A stretch of 64,000 bases of DNA from an uncultured Paraprevotella sp. (GCA_944321565.1 CALULT010000004.1:1-64000), one strand, 5' to 3'. Counted from the stretch's first letter, positions 34,547 to 44,844 are shown. Numbers and translations: made by a program. The notes: generated by a model from the letters alone, not told the origin.

Positions 34547-35542
34547 TTACCGGAACGAATCGGTCAGCAACTTGATTTCAATGCTGGGCGAGATGCGTTC
34601 GTAAAGAATGTTATACACGGCATCAAGGATGGGCATGTTCACGTGGAGATACTTGTTGATGTCCTTCATGCACTTGGTGCCGAAATATCCTTCTGCGATC
34701 ATCTCCATTTCTATTTGTGCGCTTTTGACGCTGTATCCCTTGCCAATCATCGTGCCGAACACGCGGTTGCGGCTGAAATTGGAATATCCGGTGACCAGCA
34801 GGTCGCCAAGGTAAACCGAGTCGATGATGTTGCGCTCAATGGGGTGGACTACCGTGAGGAAACGGTTCATCTCCTGTGCCGCGTTGGCCATGAGCACCGA
34901 TTGGAAGTTGTCGCCGTACTTCAGGCCGTTGCAGATGCCCGATGCGATGGCATAGACATTTTTCAGCACCGAGGCGTATTCGATGCCAATGACATCGTCG
35001 CTGATTTTGGTCTTCACGTATTCGCTGGAAATCATGTCGGCGAAATCTTGCGCCTTGGCCGTGTCGGCACAACCGACAGTCAGGTATGTGAGCCTTCCCA
35101 AAGCCACTTCTTCGGCATGGCTTGGCCCGCCCAGCACGGCCAGGTTTTCGTCCGGCACGGCATAAACCTGATGGAAATATTCCGAACAGACGAGATTCTC
35201 GTCCGGCACGATGCCTTTGATGGCAGTGACGATGAACTTGTCGCGCAGGCGGGTGCGCAATTTTTTCAAGTGGCTTTTCAGGTAGGGTGAAGGGGTGACG
35301 AAAATCAACGTGTCCGCACTCTCCACTACCTTGTTGATGTCAGAAGAGAAAAAGATGCGGTTCACGTCGAAATGCACACTGGTGAGATAGGCCGGGTTGT
35401 GTCCCAGCCGGCGGAACTCTTCGATGCGGTCTTCCCGCCGCATATACCAATGGATGGTTTCGTTTTGCTCCAACATCATTTTGGCGATGGCTGTGGCCCA
35501 GCTTCCGCCTCCCATGATAGCTATCGTTCCGCAATTGCCCAT
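34547..35542 (-). CDS. gpsA: Glycerol-3-phosphate dehydrogenase [NAD(P)+]
   Basis: A 331-residue dehydrogenase that reduces dihydroxyacetone phosphate to sn-glycerol-3-phosphate for phospholipid synthesis. The nucleotide-binding motif IMGGGSWATAIAKM is at the N-terminus. VTAIKGIVPDENL, GGPSHAEEVALG, EYASVLKNVYAIASGICNGL and SNFSRNRVFG are family signatures including the catalytic Lys. It starts 12 bases after lysS. The length is typical. Confidence 0.96.
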   Translation of the reverse strand: MGNCGTIAIMGGGSWATAIAKMMLEQNETIHWYMRREDRIEEFRRLGHNPAYLTSVHFDVNRIFFSSDINKVVESADTLIFVTPSPYLKSHLKKLRTRLRDKFIVTAIKGIVPDENLVCSEYFHQVYAVPDENLAVLGGPSHAEEVALGRLTYLTVGCADTAKAQDFADMISSEYVKTKISDDVIGIEYASVLKNVYAIASGICNGLKYGDNFQSVLMANAAQEMNRFLTVVHPIERNIIDSVYLGDLLVTGYSNFSRNRVFGTMIGKGYSVKSAQIEMEMIAEGYFGTKCMKDINKYLHVNMPILDAVYNILYERISPSIEIKLLTDSFR

Positions 35543-35554
35543 GTTGTGTCTGGA

Positions 35555-37282
35555 TTAGATTTTTTCTATCCACCCGGCCACTTCGTCCACGGACGGTTTC
35601 ACGAGGTCGAGCTTGTATTTTTTGATGATGTCCCCGATTTGTTGCTGGATTTTTTGCGGATTAGTGTCCTTCAGGTCGTTTACCAAGTTGTATCCTGCTT
35701 TTTGCAGCACGGGAACAAGGTTTTCGGCGACACCAATGGCGGCAAATTTGTCTGCGCTGTCTTTCGGAATCCTTTTCTCCGGGCGCATTTGCGGGAAGAA
35801 AAGCACTTCCTGGATGGTCGTCTGTCCGGTCATGAGCATCACCAGACGGTCAATGCCGATGCCGATGCCGCTGGTGGGCGGCATGCCGTATTGCAGGGCT
35901 CTGAGGAAATCCTGGTCGATGAACATGGCTTCGTCGTCGCCTTTTTCGCTTAGGCGCATCTGTTCGATGAAGCGTTCTTCCTGGTCTATCGGGTCGTTCA
36001 GCTCGGAGTAGGCGTTGGCCAGCTCCTTGCCGTTCACCATCAGTTCGAAGCGTTCGGTCAGGGCCGGATTGTCGCGGTGCTTTTTGGTGAGCGGCGACAT
36101 TTCGATGGGGTAGTCGGTGATGAAAGTAGGCTGGATGAACGTGCCTTCGCAGAACTCCCCGAAAATCTCGTCGATGAGCTTGCCTTTGCCCATCGTGTCG
36201 TCGATTTCCATGTTCAGGGCCTTGCAGATGTCGCGGATTTCGTCCTCGTTTTTCCCGTTCAGGTCATAGCCTGTCTTCTCCTGTATGGCTTGTAGGATGG
36301 GCAAACGGCGGTAGGGAGGCTTGAAACTGATGGTTTGTCCGTCCACCACGGTTTCGCTGCTGCCATTCACGGCGATGCAGATGCGTTCAAGCAATCGCTC
36401 GGTGAAATCCATCATCCAGTTATAATCTTTGTATTGCACGTAGAGTTCCATGCAGGTAAATTCCGGGTTGTGGCTTTTGTCCATGCCCTCGTTGCGGAAG
36501 TTCTTGCCGATTTCATACACGCCTTCGAGTCCGCCTACGATGAGCCGTTTCAGGTAGAGCTCGGTGGCGATGCGCAGGTAGAGGTCTATGTCAAGCGTAT
36601 TGTGGTGGGTTATGAACGGACGTGCGCTGGCTCCTCCCGGAATGGATTGCAGGATGGGTGTCTCCACTTCCGTATAACCTGCTTCGTCCAAGGCCGTGCG
36701 CAGTGTTTTCAACACAGCCGAACGTTTCAGGAAAGTATCTTTCACGCCATTGTTGACAATCAAATCGACATAACGTTGCCGGTAGCGCAGTTCGGGGTCA
36801 TCAAATGAGTCATACACTTCGCCGTCTTTCATTTTTACTACGGGTAGCGGCTTGATGCTCTTGGCCAAGAGGGTTAGTTCTTGTGCGTGTACACTGATTT
36901 CTCCCGTTTGGGTTTTGAATACAAATCCTTTGATTCCCACGAAATCTCCCAAGTCGAGCAATTTTTTGAAAACGACGTTGTAGAGGTCTTTGTCTTCTTC
37001 GGGGCAAATGTCATCGCGGGTGACATATACTTGGATGCGTCCTTTGGAGTCTTGGAGTTCAATGAAAGAAGCCTTTCCCATCACCCGGCGGCTCATCATG
37101 CGGCCGGCGATGCACACTTGGCGTTTTTCTTCGGCGGTTTCATCGAATTGTTCCTTGATGTCCGTCGAAAAGGCATCTGTGGGATATTCCGCTGCAGGAT
37201 AAGGGTTAATACCCCGGGCACGGAGTTCGTTCAGGTTGTTTCTTCTTACAATCTCTTGTTCGCTTAACTCTAAAACATTCAT
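35555..37282 (-). CDS. lysS: Lysyl-tRNA synthetase, class II
   Basis: A 575-residue class II synthetase that charges tRNA-Lys. An N-terminal OB-fold tRNA-binding domain (GRMMSRRVMGKASFIELQDS) is followed by the catalytic core with motif 2 (FRNEGMDKSHNPEFTCMELY) and motif 3 (GIGIGIDRLVMLMTG). Compared with E. coli LysS it has an extra C-terminal tail of about 70 residues, as is usual in Bacteroidetes. The start MNVLELSEQEIVRRNNLNEL is supported by a promoter just upstream; an earlier ATG would place the start before that promoter. Confidence 0.96.
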   Translation of the reverse strand: MNVLELSEQEIVRRNNLNELRARGINPYPAAEYPTDAFSTDIKEQFDETAEEKRQVCIAGRMMSRRVMGKASFIELQDSKGRIQVYVTRDDICPEEDKDLYNVVFKKLLDLGDFVGIKGFVFKTQTGEISVHAQELTLLAKSIKPLPVVKMKDGEVYDSFDDPELRYRQRYVDLIVNNGVKDTFLKRSAVLKTLRTALDEAGYTEVETPILQSIPGGASARPFITHHNTLDIDLYLRIATELYLKRLIVGGLEGVYEIGKNFRNEGMDKSHNPEFTCMELYVQYKDYNWMMDFTERLLERICIAVNGSSETVVDGQTISFKPPYRRLPILQAIQEKTGYDLNGKNEDEIRDICKALNMEIDDTMGKGKLIDEIFGEFCEGTFIQPTFITDYPIEMSPLTKKHRDNPALTERFELMVNGKELANAYSELNDPIDQEERFIEQMRLSEKGDDEAMFIDQDFLRALQYGMPPTSGIGIGIDRLVMLMTGQTTIQEVLFFPQMRPEKRIPKDSADKFAAIGVAENLVPVLQKAGYNLVNDLKDTNPQKIQQQIGDIIKKYKLDLVKPSVDEVAGWIEKI

Positions 37283-37308
37283 TTCTATTCCGGTTTCGTT
37301 ATTTGGGA

Positions 37309-37339
37309 CAAAATTACAAAAGTTTTTTGAGTGTCCCAA
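37309..37339 (-). promoter_or_regulatory. Promoter of the lysS operon
   Basis: On the minus strand, TTGG (37336-37339), 19 bases, then TAATTTTG (37309-37316) fits the Bacteroides consensus with one change in the -33 box. It lies 26 bases upstream of the lysS ATG. Confidence 0.7.
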
Positions 37340-37505
37340 TGATTTTCCGTTTAAACATGTTTTTCTGATGGGGTTTTAAGGCGAGTCTTGTGTATGTTTG
37401 TGGGTGTTCCTCCTTGATTGTTGTAATGAATACAAAAATATTCTAAGGATGCCTTTTGTTTTGAAATACCTATAAGTTGGTATAGGCAGATTCGTTATTT
37501 CTCAT

Positions 37506-37513
37506 TACCTTTG
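37506..37513 (+). promoter_or_regulatory. -7 promoter element of pflB
   Basis: TACCTTTG matches the TAnnTTTG consensus and lies 57 bases upstream of the pflB ATG. No good -33 TTTG is seen at the normal distance; a TTGG occurs 25 bases upstream. Confidence 0.6.
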
Positions 37514-37570
37514 CAATCCGCAAGGGCGGAATGTCCTGCGGGGATGTCTTACTATAATAATAATAAAGGT

Positions 37571-39811
37571 ATGGAAGGTTACAACGGAAGCTGGGCCGGT
37601 TTTAAAGGCGAGTTGTGGAAAAAGGAAATCAATGTGCGCGATTTCATCCAGCACAATTACACTCCTTATGAGGGAGATGAATCTTTTTTGAAGCCGTCTT
37701 CGGAAAAGACCCGCAAGGTGTGGGACAAACTGACGGAAATGTTCAAGGTGGAACGCGAAAAAGGGGTCTATGACACAGAAACCAAACTGCCTCAAAGCAT
37801 CACGACATACGGACCGGGCTATATCGACAAGGAGAACGAGGTCATTGTTGGCCTGCAAACAGACGCACCGCTGAAGCGTGGCATATTCCCGAAGGGGGGC
37901 ATCCGCATGGTGGAAAACAGTCTGGAGGCATACGGTTACCACTTGGATCCGATGACGAAGGAGATTTTCACGAAATATCGCAAGACGCACAACGAAGGCG
38001 TGTTTTCGGCCTACACGGAAGAGATGTTGGCCGCCCGCCGTTCGGCTATCATTACCGGTCTGCCGGATGCATACGGGCGCGGACGCATTATCGGTGACTA
38101 CCGCCGCGTGGCATTGTATGGCACGGCGCGTTTGATAGAGGACAAAAAGAGGTTTCAAAAGCGGCTCGACATACAGGAACTGAATGACGAAATCATTCGT
38201 AACCGCGAGGAGGTGACGGAACAAATCCGCGCTTTGCAGGATTTCGAGAAGATGTGCGCCGCGTATGGTTTCGATGTGACTCGTCCGGCAAAGGATGCGC
38301 GCGAAGCCGTGCAGTTTGTTTATTTGGCTTATTTGGCCGCAGTGAAGGACCAGGACGGGGCGGCCATGTCCATCGGGCGCACTTCCACGTTCCTTGACAT
38401 CTATATTGAAAAAGACCTTCGCGAAGGCAAGTTGACGGAAGAAGAGGCACAGGAATTGGTGGACCAGATGATTATCAAGCTCCGCATCGTGCGTTTCCTC
38501 CGCACACCGGAATACAACGATCTTTTTTCCGGTGACCCCGTGTGGGTGACGGAGTCTTTGGGAGGAATGGGTGTGGACGGCCGCACATTGGTGACCAAGA
38601 CTTGTTTCCGTTATCTGCACACGCTTTACAACCTCGGTCCGGCACCGGAACCTAACCTGACAGTGTTGTGGGCGGAGAAATTACCGGAGAATTGGAAGAA
38701 GTTCTGTGCCAAGGTGTCTATCGACACGTCGGCCATCCAATATGAGAATGATGACCTGATGCGTGTGGACTATGGCGACGATTACGGCATAGCCTGCTGC
38801 GTTTCCCCGATGAAGATCGGCAAGCAGATGCAGTTCTTCGGTGCGCGTGCCAACTTGGCCAAATGCCTGTTGTATGCCATCAACGGCGGGCGCGACGAGC
38901 GCACCGGTGTGCAGGTGGCTCCACGCTTCGAACCGATCACGAGCGAATACCTGGATTATGACGAGGTGATGGCGAAGTACGAGCAGATGATGCGCTGGCT
39001 GGCCAAGGTGTATGTCAATGCGTTGAAGATTATCCATTACATGCACGACAAGTACGATTACGAGGCATACGAGATGGCCTTGCACGACGGTGACGTGCAG
39101 CGCATCCGCGCCACGGGCATTGCGGGCTTGTCCATCGTGGCCGATTCCTTGGCTGCCATCCGCGACTGCAAGGTGAAGGTTATCCGCGACGAGCGGGGAT
39201 TGGCAGTGGACTTCGAGCGCGAAGGCGAGTATGTGCCCTATGGCAACAATGACGACCGCACGGATGCCATTGCGGTGGAAATCACGGAGAAGTTCATGGA
39301 TTACCTTCGCCAGCATGAGACTTACCGCAACGCCGTTCCCACGCAGTCTATCCTGACCATCACGAGCAACGTGGTGTATGGGAAGAAGACCGGCACCACA
39401 CCGGACGGTCGCCAGGGCGGTACGCCGTTCGCCCCGGGTGCGAACCCGATGAACGGACGCGACGTGAAAGGTGCCGTGGCAGCTTTGTCTTCGGTGGCCA
39501 AGTTGCCGTTCCATCATGCGCATGACGGCATTTCTTATACGTTTGCCATTTCGCCTGCCACATTGGGCAAGGAGCGCGGCATACAGGTGGATAATCTCGT
39601 GAGCCTGTTGGACGGCTATTTCACACCGGATGGCGGACAGCATTTGAATGTGAACGTGTTCGACCGCGATTTGCTGGTGGATGCGATGGAGCATCCGGAG
39701 AAGTATCCGCAACTGACTATCCGTGTGTCCGGCTATGCCGTGAACTTTGTGAAACTGACTCGCGAGCAGCAGTTGGACGTGCTTTCGCGCACCATCAACC
39801 ACTCCTTATAA
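37571..39811 (+). CDS. pflB: Formate C-acetyltransferase (pyruvate formate-lyase)
   Basis: A 746-residue glycyl-radical enzyme that converts pyruvate and CoA to acetyl-CoA and formate under anaerobic conditions. The two adjacent active-site cysteines are Cys409-Cys410 in [11 protein letters not shown], and the radical glycine is Gly721 in RVSGYAV near the end. The start chosen, [13 protein letters not shown], is preceded by AATAAAGGT; an in-frame ATG earlier would fall on the promoter. The activating enzyme follows after 12 bases. Length and motifs are complete, so the enzyme should be active. Confidence 0.96.
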   Translation: MEGYNGSWAGFKGELWKKEINVRDFIQHNYTPYEGDESFLKPSSEKTRKVWDKLTEMFKVEREKGVYDTETKLPQSITTYGPGYIDKENEVIVGLQTDAPLKRGIFPKGGIRMVENSLEAYGYHLDPMTKEIFTKYRKTHNEGVFSAYTEEMLAARRSAIITGLPDAYGRGRIIGDYRRVALYGTARLIEDKKRFQKRLDIQELNDEIIRNREEVTEQIRALQDFEKMCAAYGFDVTRPAKDAREAVQFVYLAYLAAVKDQDGAAMSIGRTSTFLDIYIEKDLREGKLTEEEAQELVDQMIIKLRIVRFLRTPEYNDLFSGDPVWVTESLGGMGVDGRTLVTKTCFRYLHTLYNLGPAPEPNLTVLWAEKLPENWKKFCAKVSIDTSAIQYENDDLMRVDYGDDYGIACCVSPMKIGKQMQFFGARANLAKCLLYAINGGRDERTGVQVAPRFEPITSEYLDYDEVMAKYEQMMRWLAKVYVNALKIIHYMHDKYDYEAYEMALHDGDVQRIRATGIAGLSIVADSLAAIRDCKVKVIRDERGLAVDFEREGEYVPYGNNDDRTDAIAVEITEKFMDYLRQHETYRNAVPTQSILTITSNVVYGKKTGTTPDGRQGGTPFAPGANPMNGRDVKGAVAALSSVAKLPFHHAHDGISYTFAISPATLGKERGIQVDNLVSLLDGYFTPDGGQHLNVNVFDRDLLVDAMEHPEKYPQLTIRVSGYAVNFVKLTREQQLDVLSRTINHSL

Positions 39812-39823
39812 TATATAATAGGT

Positions 39824-40552
39824 ATGGAAAAGCCTTTGACGGGCAAGATACATTCATTGGAGAGTTTCGGGACCGTGGACGGTCCCGGAATTCGTTTTGT
39901 GGCTTTCCTGCAGGGATGCCCGTTGCGTTGCCAATACTGCCACAATCCGGACACGTGGCAGGTCGATGCGGCGGTGAAGTATGTGCTCACGCCGCAGGAA
40001 TTGCTGGACGAGGTGTTGCGTTACAAAAGTTTTATCGCCAAGGGCGGCGTGACGTTGACAGGTGGCGAGCCATTGATGCAGCCGGACTTTTGCCGCGAGT
40101 TTTTCCGCCTGTGTCGTGAGGCCGGTATTCATACCGCATTGGATACAGCCGGTTCCGTGTATAATGAAAAGACGCTTCCCGTATTGGACTATACGGACTT
40201 GGCCTTGTTGGACATCAAGGCATTGCGTCCGGATTTGTGCCGCAAGGTATGTGGCAGTGACGGGCGGAACGCTTTGCGCTTTTTGGACGAGTTGGAGCGT
40301 CGGGGCATCGAGGTGTGGATTCGCCACGTCGTGGTGCCGGGACTGACGGACGACGATGCCTTGCTGGCAGAACTGGTGGAATACCTGAAGCCTTTCCGCA
40401 TGGTGAAGAAGATAGAATGGTTGCCCTATCACACGATGGGTGTGTTCAAATATCGCGATTTGGGTTTGGATTACCCATTGGAGGGAGTGCCCCCGTTGTC
40501 GGCGGAGCGTATCAAGAGCATTCGTGAGCGGTTCGGATGGCCGGTGGATTGA
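39824..40552 (+). CDS. pflA: Pyruvate formate-lyase-activating enzyme
   Basis: A 242-residue radical-SAM enzyme that generates the glycyl radical on PflB. The CxxxCxxC cluster motif is in GCPLRCQYCHNPDTW near residue 30, followed by GGVTLTGGEPLMQPDF (SAM-binding GGE). It ends with LPYHTMGVFKYRDLG, as in PflA. It is the second gene of the pfl operon. Confidence 0.95.
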   Translation: MEKPLTGKIHSLESFGTVDGPGIRFVAFLQGCPLRCQYCHNPDTWQVDAAVKYVLTPQELLDEVLRYKSFIAKGGVTLTGGEPLMQPDFCREFFRLCREAGIHTALDTAGSVYNEKTLPVLDYTDLALLDIKALRPDLCRKVCGSDGRNALRFLDELERRGIEVWIRHVVVPGLTDDDALLAELVEYLKPFRMVKKIEWLPYHTMGVFKYRDLGLDYPLEGVPPLSAERIKSIRERFGWPVD

Positions 40553-40566
40553 TGTTTGGTTTTAGG

Positions 40567-40589
40567 GGAAGCGTGGCCTCCGCGCTTCC
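40567..40589 (+). terminator. Hairpin after pflA, possible terminator
   Basis: GGAAGCG (40567-40573) pairs with CGCTTCC (40583-40589) across a 9-base loop, starting 14 bases after the pflA stop. The following T tract is short (TTTCG). Confidence 0.45.
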
Positions 40590-40678
40590 TTTCGTTGGGC
40601 GCGGGGGCGTCCCGGCTGTTTTCCTTGCCGGGACAAGAAAATGTCCGTTTGGAACACTTGCGGTCGTGGCGTAATTAT

Positions 40679-40686
40679 TACCTTTG
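40679..40686 (+). promoter_or_regulatory. -7 promoter element of the phosphoesterase gene
   Basis: TACCTTTG is a perfect -7 match. It ends eight bases before the first candidate ATG (40695), so the message would be almost leaderless from there. CTTG at 40657-40660 is a weak -33 candidate at 18 bases. Confidence 0.6.
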
Positions 40687-40694
40687 TTCCCAAA

Positions 40695-41516
40695 ATGGAT
40701 AATAGGATGCAAAGAATGGGATTATTGGCGGTGGTGGCGGCCTTGTCGTGCCTGCTGGCGGGTTGTGAGGTGATAGAGTATCACCCGTATGACACGCGCA
40801 TCGAGGGCGAGACGGGGCTGACGGAGAAGAACATCCGGCTGATAGAGGAGAAGATGAGAGGGAAGCGGGAGTTCCGTTTTGCCATGATTAGTGACACGCA
40901 ACGCAGGTATGACGAGACGAAGGAGGTCGTGGATCTGATTAACAGCAGGGGGGATATCGATTTTGTGTTGCATGGAGGAGACATGGCTGATTTTGGTGAA
41001 ACCAAAGAGTTCCTTTGGGCGCGTGACTATTTGAATAAGCTTCAGGTGCCCTACGTTTGCCTTTTGGGTAACCATGATTGCCTCGGGACGGGCTTTGACG
41101 TTTATCAGAAGGTGTTCGGGCCAGACAATTTCGCGTTCACGGCGGGCAATGTGCGTTTCATCTGCTTGAACACGAACGCGCTGGAGTATGATTACAGCCA
41201 TCCGGTGCCGAATTTCAATTTCATGGAGGATGAGTTAAGGGCTTTTCCTGCTGCGGCGGAAAAGACGGTGGTGGCCATGCATGTGCCGCCGGGCGACGGT
41301 GAGTTCAACAACAACGTGGGGAGGGCTTTCGGGAGTTATGTCAGGAGCTTTCCTGACGTGCAGTTTTGTCTTTTCGGTCATGTGCATAATTGGCGGGAAG
41401 AGGAATTTTTCGGCGACGGGGTGGTTTATTACGGTTGCACCACGGTGGGCAAACGCGGTTATTATGTCATTACGATAAAAGAGGACGGTTATGAGATTGA
41501 GCGTTGTGGTTTTTAG
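40695..41516 (+). CDS. Metallophosphoesterase lipoprotein
   Basis: A calcineurin-like phosphoesterase of about 273 residues. The N-terminus is a lipoprotein signal (MQRMGLLAVVAALSCLLAGC, with lipobox LAGC), so the protein is probably membrane-anchored outside the cytoplasm. The metal-binding motifs appear in order: ISDTQ, GDMADFG, LLGNHDCLG, AMHVPPGD and GHVHNW. Starts at 40695 and 40707 are both possible; the promoter position slightly favours 40707, which begins MQRMGLL. The 3' end overlaps the next gene by 26 bases. The substrate is unknown. Confidence 0.85.
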   Translation: MDNRMQRMGLLAVVAALSCLLAGCEVIEYHPYDTRIEGETGLTEKNIRLIEEKMRGKREFRFAMISDTQRRYDETKEVVDLINSRGDIDFVLHGGDMADFGETKEFLWARDYLNKLQVPYVCLLGNHDCLGTGFDVYQKVFGPDNFAFTAGNVRFICLNTNALEYDYSHPVPNFNFMEDELRAFPAAAEKTVVAMHVPPGDGEFNNNVGRAFGSYVRSFPDVQFCLFGHVHNWREEEFFGDGVVYYGCTTVGKRGYYVITIKEDGYEIERCGF

Positions 41517-42153
41517 TATGTTCCTGATGTGGTGCTTTCCCTTGGCGGTGGCGGGGCAAGAGATGTCGGGGCAACCGGATTCCGTCCGTACCCGTTATGA
41601 GAAGATGATGACCCGGCGCATGGAGATGTGGCAACGCCTCATTCCCGATCATTACAAAATGCAGTTTGCCGGGAGCATCGGGATGGTTTCCGCCGGGACG
41701 GGGTGGACTTACGGGAAGAAGCTGCAATGGGAAACCGATCTCATATTGGGATTCCTGCCCAAGTTCGAGAGTGAGCACCACAAGGTGGTTTTCACCGTCA
41801 AGCAGTCATATGTGCCTTGGAAGTTGCGCATCAAGGAAAGTCCATGGGTGGTGCAGCCTTTGTCGTGCAGCCTGTTCCTTTCATCGGTCTTGAACGAAAA
41901 ATTCTGGACACGCGAACCAGACCGCTACCCGAAGGGGTATTACGGCTTTTCCACGCGCATCCGGGCCAACTTGTCGTTGGGGCAGCGCATCATGTTCGAC
42001 ATACCCGACGTGTCCGACTGGTTGGTGCAAGAGGTCTCGCTCTATTATGAGCTTGGGGCTTGCGACACGGATTTTTGCACGTTCTTTGGCGACCGCACCA
42101 TCAAGTTCAAGGACATATTGAGCCTGGCCATCGGGTTGAAAGTGCATATCTGA
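41491..42153 (+). CDS. Conserved exported protein of unknown function
   Basis: A 220-residue protein with an N-terminal signal peptide (MRLSVVVFSMFLMWCFPLAVAGQ). It contains many aromatic and alternating residues (TGWTYGKKLQWETDLILGFL, HHKVVFTVKQSYVPWKL), which suggests beta-strands and possibly a small outer-membrane barrel. I do not recognise a named family. It overlaps the phosphoesterase gene by 26 bases and is likely cotranslated with it. Confidence 0.7.
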   Translation: MRLSVVVFSMFLMWCFPLAVAGQEMSGQPDSVRTRYEKMMTRRMEMWQRLIPDHYKMQFAGSIGMVSAGTGWTYGKKLQWETDLILGFLPKFESEHHKVVFTVKQSYVPWKLRIKESPWVVQPLSCSLFLSSVLNEKFWTREPDRYPKGYYGFSTRIRANLSLGQRIMFDIPDVSDWLVQEVSLYYELGACDTDFCTFFGDRTIKFKDILSLAIGLKVHI

Positions 42154-42263
42154 AACGCGTTCCGGATTGCCGCTTAAGGCCGTGCTGGGGTGGAAGTCTC
42201 GGAAAACTCTCCTGCATCAAAGCAAAAGCCTTTGCGGGCATTGAATTTGCTTTGCGAACGAGG

Positions 42264-42349
42264 ATATACTGACTTGGCAAAGTTAGATATACTGCCTTTG
42301 CCATCGAAGTATATCTTACTTTGCCAAGTCAGTATATCTTCTTTTTTGG
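42264..42349. repeat. REP-like palindromic element, copy B
   Basis: A perfect 20-base inverted repeat (42264-42283 and 42318-42337) with a nested inner palindrome, followed by a T-rich tract. It shares 39 identical bases with the element at 6684-6722 and a second 21-base module in opposite orientation. It sits between two convergent genes, so it may also terminate transcription from both sides. Confidence 0.85.
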
Positions 42350-42377
42350 AGGTAAGTATCTTTTGGAAACCGGCCAT

Positions 42378-43250
42378 TCATTCCATTTTGATGAATGCCG
42401 GGGCTGGGAAGTGCATGCCGGCCATGGTCAACGCGTTGTCGCTGGCATATTTCAGGATGCGTTTGCGTGTGGCGATGGCCGTTTCCTTGTCCATGTCAAA
42501 CGATGCGCAGATTTCGGGATGTTCCATTTGCAAGGCTGCGCCGTGCATCAGGTCTCCTACGATGAGCAGTTTTCCTGTTTGGAAGATAGTGTGGCCCGGC
42601 GTATGCCCGATGGCATTCAAGGCTACAACATTTCCCGGAAGCGTGTCGCCGAACTCAAATAGGTGAAGCCGGTCTTTGTAGGCTTCCATGGTTTTCACGG
42701 CCAATGATTTTTGCTCGTCCGGCATGTTCATCCAAGCATCGTATTCCGTTTTCGAGGCATACACTTCGGCGTTGGGGAATACCACGCTGTCACCTTTCAT
42801 CATGCCGCCGATGTGGTCGCCGTGGAAATGGGTCAGGTAGAGGATGGTGATTTCCGATGGTGTGACGCCTGCGGTTTTTAATCCATTCAGCAGGCGGCTG
42901 TCGGCGTTGCCGAGTCCTGTGTCGAACAACATGTTGTGGCCATCCTTTGTCCGGACTAGGAAGGTGCTCACTGTCGAGGGGATGCCGTTTTGCAGCGACA
43001 GGCTGTTGACGAGGCTGTCGGAAGCATCGGCGAACAAGTTGCGTGGCATCAGCTTTTCTTCTGCGTTGTCCTGAATCCAAATGACATCTGCCTCTGCCAT
43101 ATTCAATGTTTTCAGGTAAGGACTTTCCGCGAGGGCGGAATCTTTCTCTGTCTCGTGTTGGGGGATTTTTGTGGCCTTTCCGCCACAGGCACTGAGCAGG
43201 GTGGCGAAAGCCACGGCTGCCCATAAGGTGCTTTGGGTGTGTCGTTTCAT
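42378..43250 (-). CDS. Metallo-beta-lactamase-fold hydrolase, exported
   Basis: A 290-residue protein with a lipoprotein-type signal (LWAAVAFATLLSACGGK). The metal-binding motif HFHGDH in YLTHFHGDHIGGMMKG is clear. Further ligands lie in GHTPGHTIFQTG and a late DMDKETA segment. It resembles the AttM/AiiA-like and related MBL-fold hydrolases often called quorum-quenching enzymes, but general MBL hydrolase is the safe call. It is convergent with the preceding gene across the palindromic repeat. Confidence 0.87.
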   Translation of the reverse strand: MKRHTQSTLWAAVAFATLLSACGGKATKIPQHETEKDSALAESPYLKTLNMAEADVIWIQDNAEEKLMPRNLFADASDSLVNSLSLQNGIPSTVSTFLVRTKDGHNMLFDTGLGNADSRLLNGLKTAGVTPSEITILYLTHFHGDHIGGMMKGDSVVFPNAEVYASKTEYDAWMNMPDEQKSLAVKTMEAYKDRLHLFEFGDTLPGNVVALNAIGHTPGHTIFQTGKLLIVGDLMHGAALQMEHPEICASFDMDKETAIATRKRILKYASDNALTMAGMHFPAPAFIKME

Positions 43251-43377
43251 TGCTCTAAAGGGTTTTGTTCATGGCAAAAATAGGAAATAAGCCGGAGGTT
43301 TGCAACAGGGGGCTGGAAAAACGTTCCGGGGCTTTCCATGAAATGCCTAAGACGCAATGTTTCCACCTATAAACAAA

Positions 43378-44602
43378 TTATGGCATTTCTTCTATTTGGG
43401 TAAAGATGCTCCAATTTTTGTCTTTTTTATAGATGTCCCGGCATTCGGCGGGCACGAACAGGCGGCATACGTTTCTGCGGATGCCGTTGAATGCGTTTTC
43501 CGGAACGGAAGCCGGTTCTTTGCCATGGCAGTAGATGGCGGTCAATCCTGCACAGTTGGAGAATGCGTAATCGCCAATGAGGTAGAGCGTTGCGGGGAGG
43601 TGCAGCTTTTTCAGCATGTAGCATTCGCAGAGGCTTTTTGACGGAATGGTTTCGCATCCTTCCGCGATGCAGTACGGACAGGCTGATGGGGAGGTAATAG
43701 TTTTGTGTGGTTTCGCCTTGGTTGGGTGTCACAAGTCGCATTTCCTTGTCTGGCGAGGTGCCGAATAGTTCACAGAACTGGTGGGCGAGGGCTGGGGTAC
43801 CCCATCCGGGAAACGGAAGGGTAAGGGAGGTGAGACTGTGGCAACCCGAGAAAACCTGTTTGCCGATGTTGTGGACGGTGGCAGGGAGGTCTATCGTTTC
43901 GAGCCGGTGGCAGTCTTTGAAGGCTTCGTCTTCGACGGTTGTGACTGATTGCGGGATGTGGATGCGGGTGAGCGATGCACAGTCCTGGAACAGGTTCTTA
44001 TTGATTCTTTCAAGTCTTTCCGGAAGCCGGATGCCGGCAAGGCTTGTGCAACCGGAAAAGCAGGAACTGCCGATTTCCGTAGTTTCAGAAAGGAAATGAA
44101 TGTTGTTGAGGTTGCTGCAATGCGCGAAAGCCGACTGCCTGATTTGGGCAAGGGATGCCGGAAGGGTGAGTTCTTGCAGGGAGGTGCAATAGGAAAAAGC
44201 ATATTTGTCGATGGATGAAAGACCTTCAGGCAGATGTATGGAGGCCAGATTGGAACAATATGCGAAACAGTGTTGCCCTATTTGGCGCAGGGAATGGGGA
44301 AGGGACACTTCTTCCAGTATGTTGCAGTAGCGGAACAACCTGGAACCAAGGGAGGTAACGCCTTCTTCTACGCTGATTTTTTGAATCTGTGACACGAATG
44401 CTTCCCAGGGGACATCTTTTGTCCTGACAAATTCGTATGTGGCTCCCGTGCCGGAAATGCGCAGTTCGCGTTCTCCGGGGATGAATTTCCATTCAATTTG
44501 CTCTCCGCAACGCCCCTCTGTGCGGATTGCTTTTGCGCTATTCCGTGTAGCAGTTCCGTTTTTCGGAAAGAATAATTTTGAAATCAGATTTGTAAATCCC
44601 AT
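43378..44602 (-). pseudogene. BspA-type leucine-rich repeat protein, frameshifted near the C-terminus
   Basis: About ten LRR_5 repeats of the Treponema/Bacteroides BspA type are visible (LPHSLRQIGQHCFAYCSNL, LPASLAQIRQSAFAHCSNL and similar). The first frame reads normally to about QNYYLPIS near 43695, then becomes Arg/His-rich non-repeat sequence. The true continuation is in another frame: CPYCIAEGCETIPSKSLCEC, then LPATLYLIGDYAFSNCAGL and an end at 43378. A one-base change near a GGGG tract at 43686-43705 explains it. No signal peptide is seen. ATG at 44602 has GGAG at good spacing; 44617 is an alternative. Confidence 0.78.
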
Positions 44603-44718
44603 TTTGCTTTCTCCCATTTTATTGATAATCGTTTCCTATCTGTGCGATGTGGTTGGAGTGGCGGGTGGCGCGGTGTGGTGGTTTGAGCGTAACCGCGCAG
44701 GCCTCCACCTATTTTCGA

Positions 44719-44844
44719 AATGTTGAGGTCCTAGGAAAACCTTAAGTATGTAAATAGGAATATAGGAAGCCTGCGCGTATGCACAGGCATCTACTCACAT
44801 TATCTCACCATACTTAATCTTGAAATTTCCTAGGTTTCAACATT
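44719..44844. ncRNA. Candidate structured RNA, strand uncertain
   Basis: A 373-base gap between genes contains a long imperfect stem. Bases 44719-44750 pair with 44809-44844 (AATGTTGA, CCTAGGAAA and TTAAGTATG blocks match). The stem encloses an asymmetric bubble and a GC-rich terminal hairpin GCCTG...CAGGC (44769-44787). The shape, a closing stem, a large bubble and an apical stem, recalls 6S RNA. A promoter on the minus strand at 44919-44949 would transcribe it. I cannot match it to a known family. Confidence 0.35.

Noticed and set aside
37505..39802. Long open frames on the minus strand opposite pflB (371 and 373 residues)
   Set aside because: They mirror the codon pattern of pflB, are His/Arg-rich and have no recognisable domain. 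pflB is complete and certain.
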